23,125 bases of DNA from JACDAN01 sp035697545 (lineage in GTDB: Bacteria > Actinomycetota > Thermoleophilia > Gaiellales > Gaiellaceae). Location of the stretch: the NCBI GenBank assembly GCA_035697545.1, contig DASSCT010000187.1, forward strand, positions 1 to 23,125. Direction: 5' to 3'. Below, piece after piece: positions 8,223 to 15,509 of the stretch. The notes beneath the pieces are model-generated. The model was given only the letters and a program-made list of their open reading frames with translations. It ran no database searches and was not told where the DNA came from. The position numbers and the translations under genes were made by a program. Numbering within the stretch: the stretch's first letter is position 1; every line of letters begins with the position of its first letter.

Positions 8223-9062
8223 TCACCCTGATGCCGCCCGCTGCGAGGGATGCCAGCGCAGCGCCCACCGCTCGAACGCCGAGAAGAGCACGTAGATCGC
8301 GAGGCCGAGGAAGCCCGTCGCGAGCGCGAGCGCGTAGACCTGCACGGTCAGGCCGAACGACTCGGCGACGTTCATGATCTGGCCGAGGCCGGGCGTGCCC
8401 ATGAAGAGCTCGGCCGTGAAGGCGAGGATCAGCGCGACTGCCGAGGAGATCCTGAGGCCCGTCGCGATGTACGGGACGGCGCTCGGGAGCTTGATGCGGT
8501 AGAGACGCTCGAACCGGCCGACGCCGAACGAGCGTGCGGTGTCGAGCGCCACGGGGTCGACGTCGCGAACGCCGTAGATGGTCTGCACGAGGAGCGGCCA
8601 GAACGCGCCGAAGGCGGCCAGGAAGACCTCGCTCTTCAGCGTCGTCCCGAGCGTCAGGAAGAGGAGCGGGATCAGCGCGGCCGACGGAATCGGCCGCAGG
8701 AACTCCACCGGAACGCGGAACGCCCTCCCGGCGAACTCGCTCGAGCCGAGGAGAATCCCGATCGGGACCGCCAACGCAGTCGCGATGCTCAGGCCTAGCG
8801 CCCAACCCCGAACGGTCTGGCCGAAGGCGACCCAGAACTCCCTCGTGTGCATCATCGACCAGAGCTCGCGAAACGTCGTCGTCATCGCGGGAAGGTCTTC
8901 CTCGGAGATCAGGCCGGAGCGAGAGACGAGCTCCCACGCGACCAGTGCGGCAGCGATCGACAGCACCGTCACAACGACGGGCGCCACGTACCCCGCAGCA
9001 GTTGCGAAGGCCGGCCGCGTCCTGGCGGCGACGACGGTGGACGCTACGTCCGGAGCCGTCAC
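8223..9062 (-). CDS. ABC importer permease 2 (SsuC/TauC-like)
   Basis: This 279-residue permease is the first gene of the importer operon. It has an N-terminal hydrophobic segment (AAGYVAPVVVTVLSIAAALVA), several more membrane spans, and the coupling loop VDPVALDTARSFGVGRFER followed by IKLPSAVPYIATG. It is clearly homologous to permease 1 but well diverged, fitting a heterodimeric pore. The GTG at 9060-9062 is the most likely start (MTAPDVAST); its ribosome-binding site is weak. A putative IclR-type operator (9160-9176) lies 97 bases upstream, tying the importer to the catabolic genes 4 kb away. Confidence 0.9.
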   Translation of the reverse strand: MTAPDVASTVVAARTRPAFATAAGYVAPVVVTVLSIAAALVAWELVSRSGLISEEDLPAMTTTFRELWSMMHTREFWVAFGQTVRGWALGLSIATALAVPIGILLGSSEFAGRAFRVPVEFLRPIPSAALIPLLFLTLGTTLKSEVFLAAFGAFWPLLVQTIYGVRDVDPVALDTARSFGVGRFERLYRIKLPSAVPYIATGLRISSAVALILAFTAELFMGTPGLGQIMNVAESFGLTVQVYALALATGFLGLAIYVLFSAFERWALRWHPSQRAASG

Positions 9063-9126
9063 GCTCGATCAGACACGGTTTCGCCTGCCGCCAAACGCCC
9101 ACATGACCGCCCCGTAGTCCTAACAC

Positions 9127-9151
9127 GTTTGCGGACGGTGTGTGCGCAAAC
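9127..9151. repeat. Perfect 7-bp inverted repeat in importer upstream region
   Basis: GTTTGCG (9127-9133) and CGCAAAC (9145-9151) form perfect 7-bp arms with an 11-base spacer. The element lies between the putative operator site 3 and the permease 2 start. It may bind a dimeric regulator or contribute to the promoter. No function is established by the sequence. Confidence 0.4.
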
Positions 9152-9159
9152 CGACTCCA

Positions 9160-9176
9160 TGTTCGCATCGAGAACA
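9160..9176. promoter_or_regulatory. Putative IclR-type operator, site 3 (before ABC importer)
   Basis: TGTTCGCATCGAGAACA is 14/17 identical to site 1 (2852-2868), differing only in the three central bases. It lies in the 198-base region between the minus-strand importer operon and the plus-strand flavoprotein gene, 97 bases before the importer start and 84 bases before the flavoprotein start. Its distance from the other two sites makes chance recurrence unlikely. Confidence 0.65.
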
Positions 9177-9260
9177 ACATCGGAATACGGGGAAGGCGCA
9201 GCCCGGATCAGTGGCGACCCGGATGCCCACGACCGGTGACAGCGCCGATCGTGCGTAGCC

Positions 9261-10466
9261 ATGGAGCGTCCCCTCCACGTCCTGATCGTCGGCGGCGGCG
9301 TGGCTGCGCTCGAAGCGACGCTCGCTCTTCGGGCGCTGGCTGAGGACCGCGTCGACATCGAGCTGCTCGCGCCCGACTCGGAGTTCGTCTACCGGCCGCT
9401 GGCCGTCGCCGAGCCGTTCGACCAAGGGGAGGCACGGCGGTTTCCGCTCGCGCGGCTCGTCGAGCTGGCCGGCGGGCGGCTGACGCCCGGGACGCTCGCA
9501 AGCCTCGACCTCGACGGCCGGCTCGCCAAGACCGCCGACGGGGCAGGGCTCGAATGGGACGTACTGCTCATAACACTCGGCGCCCGGATGGAGCAGGGCG
9601 TTCCCGGCGGACTGACATTCCGGGGCGTCCAGGATCGAGCGGCGTTGAGAGAGCTCGTGGACGACGCCGGGGCAGGTCGGTTGCGTTCGCTCACCTTCGC
9701 ACTGCCGACGCTTGCCGCCTGGCCGCTCCCGCTCTACGAGCTCGCGCTGATGACGAAGATCCGCCTCGAGGACACCGGTGCGACGACGGTGCGCGTCGAC
9801 CTCGTCACGCCCGAGAGTCAACCGCTCGGACTCTTCGGCCCTGACGCCTCAGCGTCCATCAAGGGGCTGCTCGAGACGCGCGGGATCGGTCTCCATACCG
9901 ACACGACTCCGGTGGTCTTCCGGAACGGCGCGCTCCTCGTGGTTCCCGGACGGGCGCTTCGAACCGACCAAGTGATCTCGCTCCCGGTGCCGGAGGGCCG
10001 GCTGATCCCAGGGATGCCGGACGCCGGACGAGGCTTCGTGCGCACGGACCCGTACGGACGCGTCGAAGGACGCGACGACGTCTATGCCGCCGGCGACATC
10101 ACGACGTTTCCACTCAAGCAGGGCGGAATCGCAACCCAGCAGGCGGACGCAGCCGCTGCTTCGATCGCGGCCCTCGCGGGTGCTCCGATCCGGCCCCGGC
10201 CCTTCCGTCCGGTCCTGCGCGGGCTCCTGCTCACCGGGCTGAGCCCCCGATTCATGTCGGCGAGCCTGCTCGACGACTCGTCCGAGGTCGACACAGAGCC
10301 CCTGTGGTGGCCGCCGGCCAAGATCGTCGGCCGCTATCTCGCCCCGTTCCTCGCCGAGCACATCGGGCTCTCGGCGGAGCCGCCGCCCCACGCGCTCGCC
10401 GCGAGCCCGGTGCAGGTCGACGTCGAGCTCGAGTGGGATCAGGGCGACTGGGTCCCGGCTCGGTAG
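9261..10466 (+). CDS. FAD-dependent NAD(P)/quinone oxidoreductase (NDH-2/SQR-like)
   Basis: This 401-residue flavoprotein has an N-terminal Rossmann FAD site (VLIVGGGVAALEA, residues 8-19, with an acidic residue near 35) and the C-terminal FAD-contact motif DVYAAGDITTFPLKQGG. YRPLAVAEPF resembles the sulfide:quinone reductase and type 2 NADH dehydrogenase group. I see no cysteine anywhere in the protein, so the disulfide chemistry of true sulfide:quinone reductases is excluded. A type 2 NADH dehydrogenase or another flavin oxidoreductase is more likely, but electron donor and acceptor are unknown. A strong hairpin follows the stop (10500-10519). The ATG at 9261 has little Shine-Dalgarno complementarity. 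It may respond to site 3 upstream or be independent. Confidence 0.8.
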   Translation: MERPLHVLIVGGGVAALEATLALRALAEDRVDIELLAPDSEFVYRPLAVAEPFDQGEARRFPLARLVELAGGRLTPGTLASLDLDGRLAKTADGAGLEWDVLLITLGARMEQGVPGGLTFRGVQDRAALRELVDDAGAGRLRSLTFALPTLAAWPLPLYELALMTKIRLEDTGATTVRVDLVTPESQPLGLFGPDASASIKGLLETRGIGLHTDTTPVVFRNGALLVVPGRALRTDQVISLPVPEGRLIPGMPDAGRGFVRTDPYGRVEGRDDVYAAGDITTFPLKQGGIATQQADAAAASIAALAGAPIRPRPFRPVLRGLLLTGLSPRFMSASLLDDSSEVDTEPLWWPPAKIVGRYLAPFLAEHIGLSAEPPPHALAASPVQVDVELEWDQGDWVPAR

Positions 10467-10499
10467 TAAGCCGCACCGAAGACCGCGCAGACGCTGATG

Positions 10500-10519
10500 G
10501 CGGCGCGATCGAGCGCCGC
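10500..10519 (+). terminator. GC-rich hairpin after flavoprotein gene
   Basis: GCGGCGC (10500-10506) pairs with GCGCCGC (10513-10519) around a six-base loop. It lies 33 bases after the flavoprotein stop and just before the four-cysteine protein gene. There is no U tract, as is common in high-GC actinobacteria, so terminator function is inferred. Confidence 0.4.
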
Positions 10520-10531
10520 GACGCTAGGGGC

Positions 10532-10759
10532 ATGGAACTTCGCATGTGCCAACTCGACTACGCGGCCGGGCGAACGCGACGGTGTCCAGGCGACACGTGC
10601 CCCTTCTGGGTCGACGACGAATGCGCCGTCGGCAGCCATTGGGCCGAGTTCGCGGGCAACCGGCAGCTCATCGAGCTGCTGCTCGATCTGCGGGAGCGGC
10701 TCGGCCGCCGCGATCCGCGCCGCGCGCTCCGCCAGTTCCATCCGCCGGGGCTCGCGTAG
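10532..10759 (+). CDS. Small four-cysteine protein of unknown function
   Basis: This 75-residue protein begins MELRMCQLDY and has four cysteines, at 6, 18, 23 and 31, in the pattern C-x11-CPGDTC-x7-C with CPFW after the third. This spacing could hold a zinc ion or an iron-sulfur cluster. The remainder is a predicted amphipathic helix (RQLIELLLDLRERLGRRD) and a basic proline-containing tail. I chose the ATG at 10532; the frame stays open upstream, but that part is a shadow of the flavoprotein. It ends 18 bases before the alcohol dehydrogenase start and is probably co-transcribed with it. I do not recognise a named family. Confidence 0.65.
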   Translation: MELRMCQLDYAAGRTRRCPGDTCPFWVDDECAVGSHWAEFAGNRQLIELLLDLRERLGRRDPRRALRQFHPPGLA

Positions 10760-10777
10760 GCGCCGAAAGGAGGAGCG

Positions 10778-11866
10778 ATGAAGGCGCTCGTCTACCACGG
10801 GCCCGGTCAGCGGGCCTGGGAAACCGTGGGCGATCCGACAATCCGGGAGGCGACCGACGCGATTGTCCGGATCGACACCTCGACCATCTGCGGCACTGAC
10901 CTGCACATCCTCAAGGGCGACGTCCCGACGGTCGAGCCGGGCCGAATCCTCGGCCACGAGGCCGTCGGCACGGTCGTCGAGACCGGGCAGGCGGTGACAA
11001 CGCTTGCGCCCGGCGACCGCGTGCTCGTCTCCTGCATCTCGTCCTGCGGACGCTGTCGGTTCTGTAAGGAGGGCCGCTACGGCCTCTGCACGGGTGGCGG
11101 CGGCTGGATCTTTGGCCACTTGATCGACGGACTGCAGGCAGAGCTCGCGAGGGTGCCCTTCGCGGACACGTCCGTCTACAAGCTCCCGCCCGAGCTGACG
11201 GACGAGCAGGTTGTGTTCCTGGCGGACATCCTCCCGACGGCCTACGAGGTCGGAGTCCTCTCCGGCCGCGTCGAGCCGGGCGACACCGTCGCGATCGTCG
11301 GCGCGGGGCCGATCGGCCTCGCCGCGGTGATGACGGCGAAACTGCTCTCGCCGGGACGCATCGTCGTCCTGGACGTCGCCGACGCCCGCCTCGAGAAGGC
11401 GCGAGAGTTCGGTGCCGACGTGACGATCAACAACGGCCGCACGGATCCAATCGCGGAAGTCATGGAGCTCACGGGTGGCCTCGGTGCCGACGTCGCGATC
11501 GAGGCGGTAGGAATGCCTGAGACCTTCGAGCTCTGCACCGAGCTGATCCGGCCCGGAGGGCGCGTCGCCAACGTCGGCGTCCACGGCCATCCGGCAACGC
11601 TCCACCTCGAGCGACTGTGGATCCGAGGTGTCACCATCACAACCGGCCTGGTCGACACATTCACCACACCCAAGCTCCTGCGACTCGTCGCCGAGGGACG
11701 GCTCGACCCGCTCCCGTTCGCGACGCACCGCTTCGAGCTGGGCGAGATGACCGAGGCGTACGACACGTTCGCCGACGCGGCGGTGTCAAATGCGCTTAAA
11801 GTTGTGCTTAGAGCACAGCCTGCCCACCTCCCTGTCGGCGAGGAAGCGGTTGCGGCAACCGCCTAG
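10778..11866 (+). CDS. Zinc-dependent medium-chain alcohol dehydrogenase
   Basis: This 362-residue MDR-superfamily dehydrogenase has a strong Shine-Dalgarno (AAAGGAGG) before its ATG. Cys38 (TICGTD) and His60-Glu61 (GHEAVG) are the catalytic zinc region. Cys90, Cys93, Cys96 and Cys104 (SCGRCRFCKEGRYGLC) are the structural zinc lobe. The NAD-binding fold shows VAIVGAGPIGLAA, with Asp in VVLDVADARL selecting NAD over NADP. It would interconvert an alcohol and an aldehyde or ketone. The following acyl-CoA synthetase fusion starts only 16 bases after the stop, suggesting linked fermentative or overflow metabolism, though this is inference. The C-terminal 15 or so residues (QPAHLPVGEEAVAATA) extend past the usual end. 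Confidence 0.94.
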   Translation: MKALVYHGPGQRAWETVGDPTIREATDAIVRIDTSTICGTDLHILKGDVPTVEPGRILGHEAVGTVVETGQAVTTLAPGDRVLVSCISSCGRCRFCKEGRYGLCTGGGGWIFGHLIDGLQAELARVPFADTSVYKLPPELTDEQVVFLADILPTAYEVGVLSGRVEPGDTVAIVGAGPIGLAAVMTAKLLSPGRIVVLDVADARLEKAREFGADVTINNGRTDPIAEVMELTGGLGADVAIEAVGMPETFELCTELIRPGGRVANVGVHGHPATLHLERLWIRGVTITTGLVDTFTTPKLLRLVAEGRLDPLPFATHRFELGEMTEAYDTFADAAVSNALKVVLRAQPAHLPVGEEAVAATA

Positions 11867-11882
11867 CACGCCTCTCGGCAAC

Positions 11883-14516
11883 ATGTCGAGCGCGTCTGCG
11901 GACGCGCTCGACGTGCTGCTCCGTGACGGCACGACGCTCCGACTCCGGGCGCCCACGCCTGCCGACTCCGAGGCGCTCGTCGAGTTCTTCAAGAGCCTGT
12001 CAGAGCAGAGCCTCTACTATCGCTTCCACGGCTTTCCGACGGTGAACGAAGCGCTCGTGTCTTCGTTCGTTGGGCCCGAATGGCACGAGCGAGGCCACTT
12101 GATCGGCGAGCTCGGCGGCCGCGTGATCGCGCTGGCCAGCTACGTCCGTCTCCGAGACCCGACCGCGGCGGAGTGCGCGTTCGTCGTCGCCGACGACTTC
12201 CAGCGGCGCGGAATCGGCACGCGCCTGCTCGAGCGGCTCGCAGTGCGCGCCGCGGCGGTCGGGATCGAACGCTTCGTCGCCGAAGTCCTGCCCGAGAACC
12301 GCCAGATGCTCGGCGTCTTCCAGGCGGTTGGCTTCGAGACCAGGCGCAGACTGGAGAGCGGAACGGTCGAGGTCGAGTTCCGGATCGCGCCCACGGAGAC
12401 GTACCTCGGCCGTGTCGACGAGCGAGACCACCTCGCGGCGGTCGCCTCGCTGAGACCGTTCTTCGCGCCTGCCAGCGTGGCCGTGCTCGGCGCATCGCGG
12501 CGGCGGGAGTCGATCGGCGGCCTGCTCTTCCGGAACATCATCGCGGCGGAGTTCGAGGGCGTCGCCTACCCGGTGAATCCGGCCGGCGACGCCGTCGCGG
12601 GTGTCCGGGGCTACCGCTCGGTCGGCGAGCTTCCCGAAGCGCCCGATCTGGCCGTTGTCTGCGTTCCGGCGCAGCACGTGCTCGCGAGCGTGGAGGATGC
12701 GCTTGGCCGCGGCACCCGCGCGATCTGCGTGATCTCGGCGGGGTTCGCCGAGGTCGGAGAAGAAGGGAGGCAGCGCCAGGACGAGCTCCTCGCGCTCGTC
12801 CGAGCACACGGCGGACGCCTCGTCGGGCCCAACTGCCTAGGCGTGGCGGTGTCGGCGCCACGGCTGAACGCGACGTTCGGGCCGCGGGCGCTCCCACCCG
12901 GCCCGGTTGCCTTCTCCTCCCAGAGCGGCGCGCTCGGCCTGGCGCTGCTGGAGAAGGCCGAGGAGCGGGGGATCGGACTGTCCGCCTTCGCGTCGATCGG
13001 GAACAAGGCAGACGTCTCCTCGAACGACCTTCTCGAGTACTGGGAGGACGACCCCGACACCGGGCTGATCGCGCTCTACCTCGAGTCGTTCGGCAACCCG
13101 CGCCGGTTCGGGCGCATCGCCCGCCGCGTCGCCCGGAAGAAGCCGATCCTGGCGATGAAGAGCGGGACGACGACGACCGGCGCCCGGGCGGCGAGCTCCC
13201 ACACCGCGGCGCTTGCCGGCTCGGAGACCGCCGTCGACGCGCTCTTCCATCAGGCCGGCGTGATTCGGGCCCGCACGCTCGAGGAATTGATCGACGCAGC
13301 CGCGCTCCTTGCCGCGCAACCGCTCCCTGCTGGGAGGAGAGTCGGCGTGATCACGAACGCGGGCGGTCTCGGGATCCTCTGCGCAGACGCGTGCGAGGCG
13401 GCGGGGCTCGAGCTGCCGGCCCTTGCGCCCGCGACCGAGACCGCGCTGCGGGCCGTCTTACCGGCCGAGGCCAGCGTCGCCAACCCGATCGACATGCTCG
13501 GGTCGGCGACGGGCGCCACCTACGAGCTCGTCCTCCCGATCGTGCTGACGGATCCCGGCGTCGATGCGGTCATCGTCCTGTTCGTGCCGCCGGTGGTCGC
13601 AGGAGCGGACGAGGTTGCGCTCGCCATCGGTCGCGCCTCAGCCGAGGCGAAGGGGAAGCCCGTCCTGGCCTCGATCATCGCCGAAGGCGAGCTGCCGGCG
13701 ACGCCGGGCCTGACGAACTTCGCCTATCCCGAGTCGGCCGCGCGCACCTTGGGTCTCGCCGCGGCCCGGGCGGAGTGGCTGCGCCGACCGGCGGGGTCGG
13801 TCCCGGCTCTGGACGGCATCGACACCGCTCGAGCCCGTGCAGTCGTGTCGGCCGCTCTCGCGGCCGGCGAGGATCTCTGGCTGCGCCCCGACCAGGTCCG
13901 GGAGCTGCTACAGGCCTACGGGATACCCGTTGTCCCCGAGCGGGTCGCGGCCGGCGCCGACGAGGCGGCGGAGGCGGCAACCGAGCTCGGCCTGCCGGCG
14001 GTCGTCAAGAGCGCCGAGCCCGGCGCGCACAAGACCGAGACGGGTGGAATCGCGCTCGGGCTTGCGACGACGGACGAGGTTCGAGAAGCTGCCGAGCGCA
14101 TCGGGCCGCCGGTCATCGTCCAACCGATGCTCGAGGGAAGCGCCGAGCTCCTCGCCGGCGTCGTCCAGGACCCGGTGTTCGGGCCACTTGTCGCCTTCGG
14201 CCCGGGAGGCGTCTTCGCGGAGCTGATCGGACAGGCCGAGTTCCGCATTGCTCCGCTCACCGACGCCGATGCCGACGAGCTGGTCACCGGTGGGAAGGCG
14301 GGCGAGCTCGTGCGCGGCTTCCGCGGCAAGCCCGCGGCGGACGGGCAGGCGCTCACGGACCTGCTCCACCGCCTCTCCCGGCTCGGCGAGGACCTGCATG
14401 AGGTCGCCGAGCTCGATTTGAACCCGGTGATCGCGTCGCCGGAAGGCTGCGTCGCCGTCGACGCGCGCGTCCGCGTCAGTCGCGCGGAGGCGGTGGCGCG
14501 CACGAAGACCTGGTAG
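11883..14516 (+). CDS. GNAT acetyltransferase fused to NDP-forming acyl-CoA synthetase (Pat/ACD-like)
   Basis: This 877-residue fusion starts with a GNAT domain (about residues 10-165; acetyl-CoA loop QRRGIG at 107-112). It continues with a CoA-binding Rossmann domain (about 193-320; SVAVLGASRRRESIGG), succinyl-CoA-ligase-like domains (about 320-640), and an ATP-grasp domain (about 665-877; LPAVVKSAEPGAHKTETGGI). The order is GNAT-first, whereas enterobacterial Pat carries GNAT last. His440 in ASSHTAALAGS aligns with the phospho-His loop of active ADP-forming acetyl-CoA synthetases, so ligase chemistry may be intact. The domain set suggests a protein lysine acetyltransferase acting on metabolic enzymes, an acetyl-CoA/ATP interconverter, or both. 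I chose ATG 11883 (MSSASADALD); an in-frame ATG at 11790 lies inside the alcohol dehydrogenase. Confidence 0.9.
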   Translation: MSSASADALDVLLRDGTTLRLRAPTPADSEALVEFFKSLSEQSLYYRFHGFPTVNEALVSSFVGPEWHERGHLIGELGGRVIALASYVRLRDPTAAECAFVVADDFQRRGIGTRLLERLAVRAAAVGIERFVAEVLPENRQMLGVFQAVGFETRRRLESGTVEVEFRIAPTETYLGRVDERDHLAAVASLRPFFAPASVAVLGASRRRESIGGLLFRNIIAAEFEGVAYPVNPAGDAVAGVRGYRSVGELPEAPDLAVVCVPAQHVLASVEDALGRGTRAICVISAGFAEVGEEGRQRQDELLALVRAHGGRLVGPNCLGVAVSAPRLNATFGPRALPPGPVAFSSQSGALGLALLEKAEERGIGLSAFASIGNKADVSSNDLLEYWEDDPDTGLIALYLESFGNPRRFGRIARRVARKKPILAMKSGTTTTGARAASSHTAALAGSETAVDALFHQAGVIRARTLEELIDAAALLAAQPLPAGRRVGVITNAGGLGILCADACEAAGLELPALAPATETALRAVLPAEASVANPIDMLGSATGATYELVLPIVLTDPGVDAVIVLFVPPVVAGADEVALAIGRASAEAKGKPVLASIIAEGELPATPGLTNFAYPESAARTLGLAAARAEWLRRPAGSVPALDGIDTARARAVVSAALAAGEDLWLRPDQVRELLQAYGIPVVPERVAAGADEAAEAATELGLPAVVKSAEPGAHKTETGGIALGLATTDEVREAAERIGPPVIVQPMLEGSAELLAGVVQDPVFGPLVAFGPGGVFAELIGQAEFRIAPLTDADADELVTGGKAGELVRGFRGKPAADGQALTDLLHRLSRLGEDLHEVAELDLNPVIASPEGCVAVDARVRVSRAEAVARTKTW

Positions 14517-14536
14517 CGGGTTTCCCGCATCGCGTT

Positions 14537-14553
14537 CCGGGACGTCCCTGATT
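14537..14553. promoter_or_regulatory. Shared 17-bp motif, copy 1 (upstream of stress operon)
   Basis: CCGGGACGTCCCTGATT lies 48 bases before the small membrane protein start and contains the palindrome GGGACGTCCC. It matches 19198-19214 at 15 of 17 positions, differing at positions 5 and 7. Both copies are intergenic. The binding protein is unknown; the GGGAC/GTCCC halves recall a DosR box but lack its four-base spacer. Confidence 0.45.
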
Positions 14554-14601
14554 CGCGCCGTTCCAGCGATAGCCAGGATCGAAGCGAGAAGGAGGTTCGA
14601 G

Positions 14602-14718
14602 ATGATCGACTTCACACAAGGCGCGTCATGGTTCGCTGCAGGTCTCTCGACGACCCTCATCCTTGTCTTGGTGATGCTCGTGTTCGTGTTCTTCGCACGA
14701 AGGACCGAGCACCGATGA
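14602..14718 (+). CDS. Small single-pass membrane protein (38 aa)
   Basis: This short gene is preceded by a strong GAAGGAGG ribosome-binding site. It encodes MIDFTQGASWFAAG, a hydrophobic helix (about residues 15-32, LSTTLILVLVMLVFVFFA) and a basic tail RRTEHR. Its TGA overlaps the ATG of the first universal stress protein (ATGA at 14715-14718), indicating translational coupling. The ribosome-binding site, coupling and membrane composition together make it a credible gene. The positive-inside rule predicts an external N-terminus and cytoplasmic C-terminus. Function is unknown; it may anchor or signal to the stress protein made next to it. Confidence 0.75.
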   Translation: MIDFTQGASWFAAGLSTTLILVLVMLVFVFFARRTEHR

Positions 14719-15500
14719 ACGCAACGACATCCGCGGCGCTCGCCGTCTTCGACCGCATCGTCTGCGGCGTCGATGGAACGCCGGAAGCGCTCGAGGCCGC
14801 CCGGCAGGCCGAGCGGCTGCGCTCGCCGGACGGAGTTCTGCAGCTCGCCGCCGTCACCGAGGTCGACACCGCGGTTCACGCTGGATTCGCCATGAGCCAT
14901 GTGCTCGAGGAGCTCGAGACCGCGGCTCGAGAGGGGTTGCAACGCGCAGCCGACGGGGTGAATCCCACGGCCACGCGCCAGCTCGCCGGCGAGGCCGCAG
15001 CCTGCCTCCTCGACGAGATCGAGCAAACGAACGCGACGCTCGTCGCCGTCGGGCCGCGCGGGCATAGCCGGACGGCCGGAGCGCTCTTCGGCGGCGTCGC
15101 GGCCACGCTGCTCCACGACGCACCCTGCTCGGTCCTGCTGGCGCGGCCGCCGCAGTTCGGCGAGTTCCCGGCGAGCATCGTCGTCGGCGTCGACGGCTCT
15201 CCACAGTCCCTCGCCGCGGCCTCCGTTGCCAAGGTGCTTGCCGAGCGGTTCGGCTCCGAGTACCTGATCGTCGCAGCAACGGGCGGCGACCGCATCGATC
15301 GCGCGCCCATTCAGGCGCTCTCGCCTTACTTCGTGACCGATCCCGGTCGTCCGGCTGAAGTGCTCACCGACCTGTCGAAGGAAGCGGACCTGCTGGTCGT
15401 CGGGAGTCGTGGCCTGCATGGCCTCAAGGCGCTCGGAAGCGTCAGTGAGCGAGTCGGTCACTGGGCCTCGAGCTCGGTCCTCGTCGTCCGCCAACACTAG
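14715..15500 (+). CDS. Universal stress protein, tandem UspA domains (1)
   Basis: This 261-residue protein contains two UspA domains (about 12-150 and 152-261). Domain 1 begins FDRIVCGVDGTPEALEAARQ and ends in a GPRGHSRTAGALFGGVAATLL loop. Domain 2 begins SIVVGVDGSPQSLAAAS and has the ATP-loop GSRGLHGLKALGSVSERV, close to the G-x2-G-x9-G-(S/T) consensus of ATP-binding family members. The ATG at 14715 overlaps the preceding small ORF; the open frame extends further upstream but without support. The last third is almost identical to the next gene, pointing to duplication. Tandem Usp proteins such as mycobacterial Rv2623 bind ATP and modulate growth under hypoxia; a similar role here is inference. 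Confidence 0.93.
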   Translation: MNATTSAALAVFDRIVCGVDGTPEALEAARQAERLRSPDGVLQLAAVTEVDTAVHAGFAMSHVLEELETAAREGLQRAADGVNPTATRQLAGEAAACLLDEIEQTNATLVAVGPRGHSRTAGALFGGVAATLLHDAPCSVLLARPPQFGEFPASIVVGVDGSPQSLAAASVAKVLAERFGSEYLIVAATGGDRIDRAPIQALSPYFVTDPGRPAEVLTDLSKEADLLVVGSRGLHGLKALGSVSERVGHWASSSVLVVRQH

Positions 15501-15509
15501 GAGGAAGTC

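Noticed and set aside
12080..14401. Plus-strand open frame of 773 codons inside the GNAT/synthetase gene
   Set aside because: It is a plus-one frame shadow, Arg-rich, with no motif; the overlapping frame has complete domains.
14539..14548. GGGACGTCCC as a canonical DosR box
   Set aside because: The DosR consensus has four bases between GGGAC and GTCCC and T/A-rich centre; here the halves abut, and the second motif copy (19198) lacks the left half. Kept only as an unassigned shared motif.
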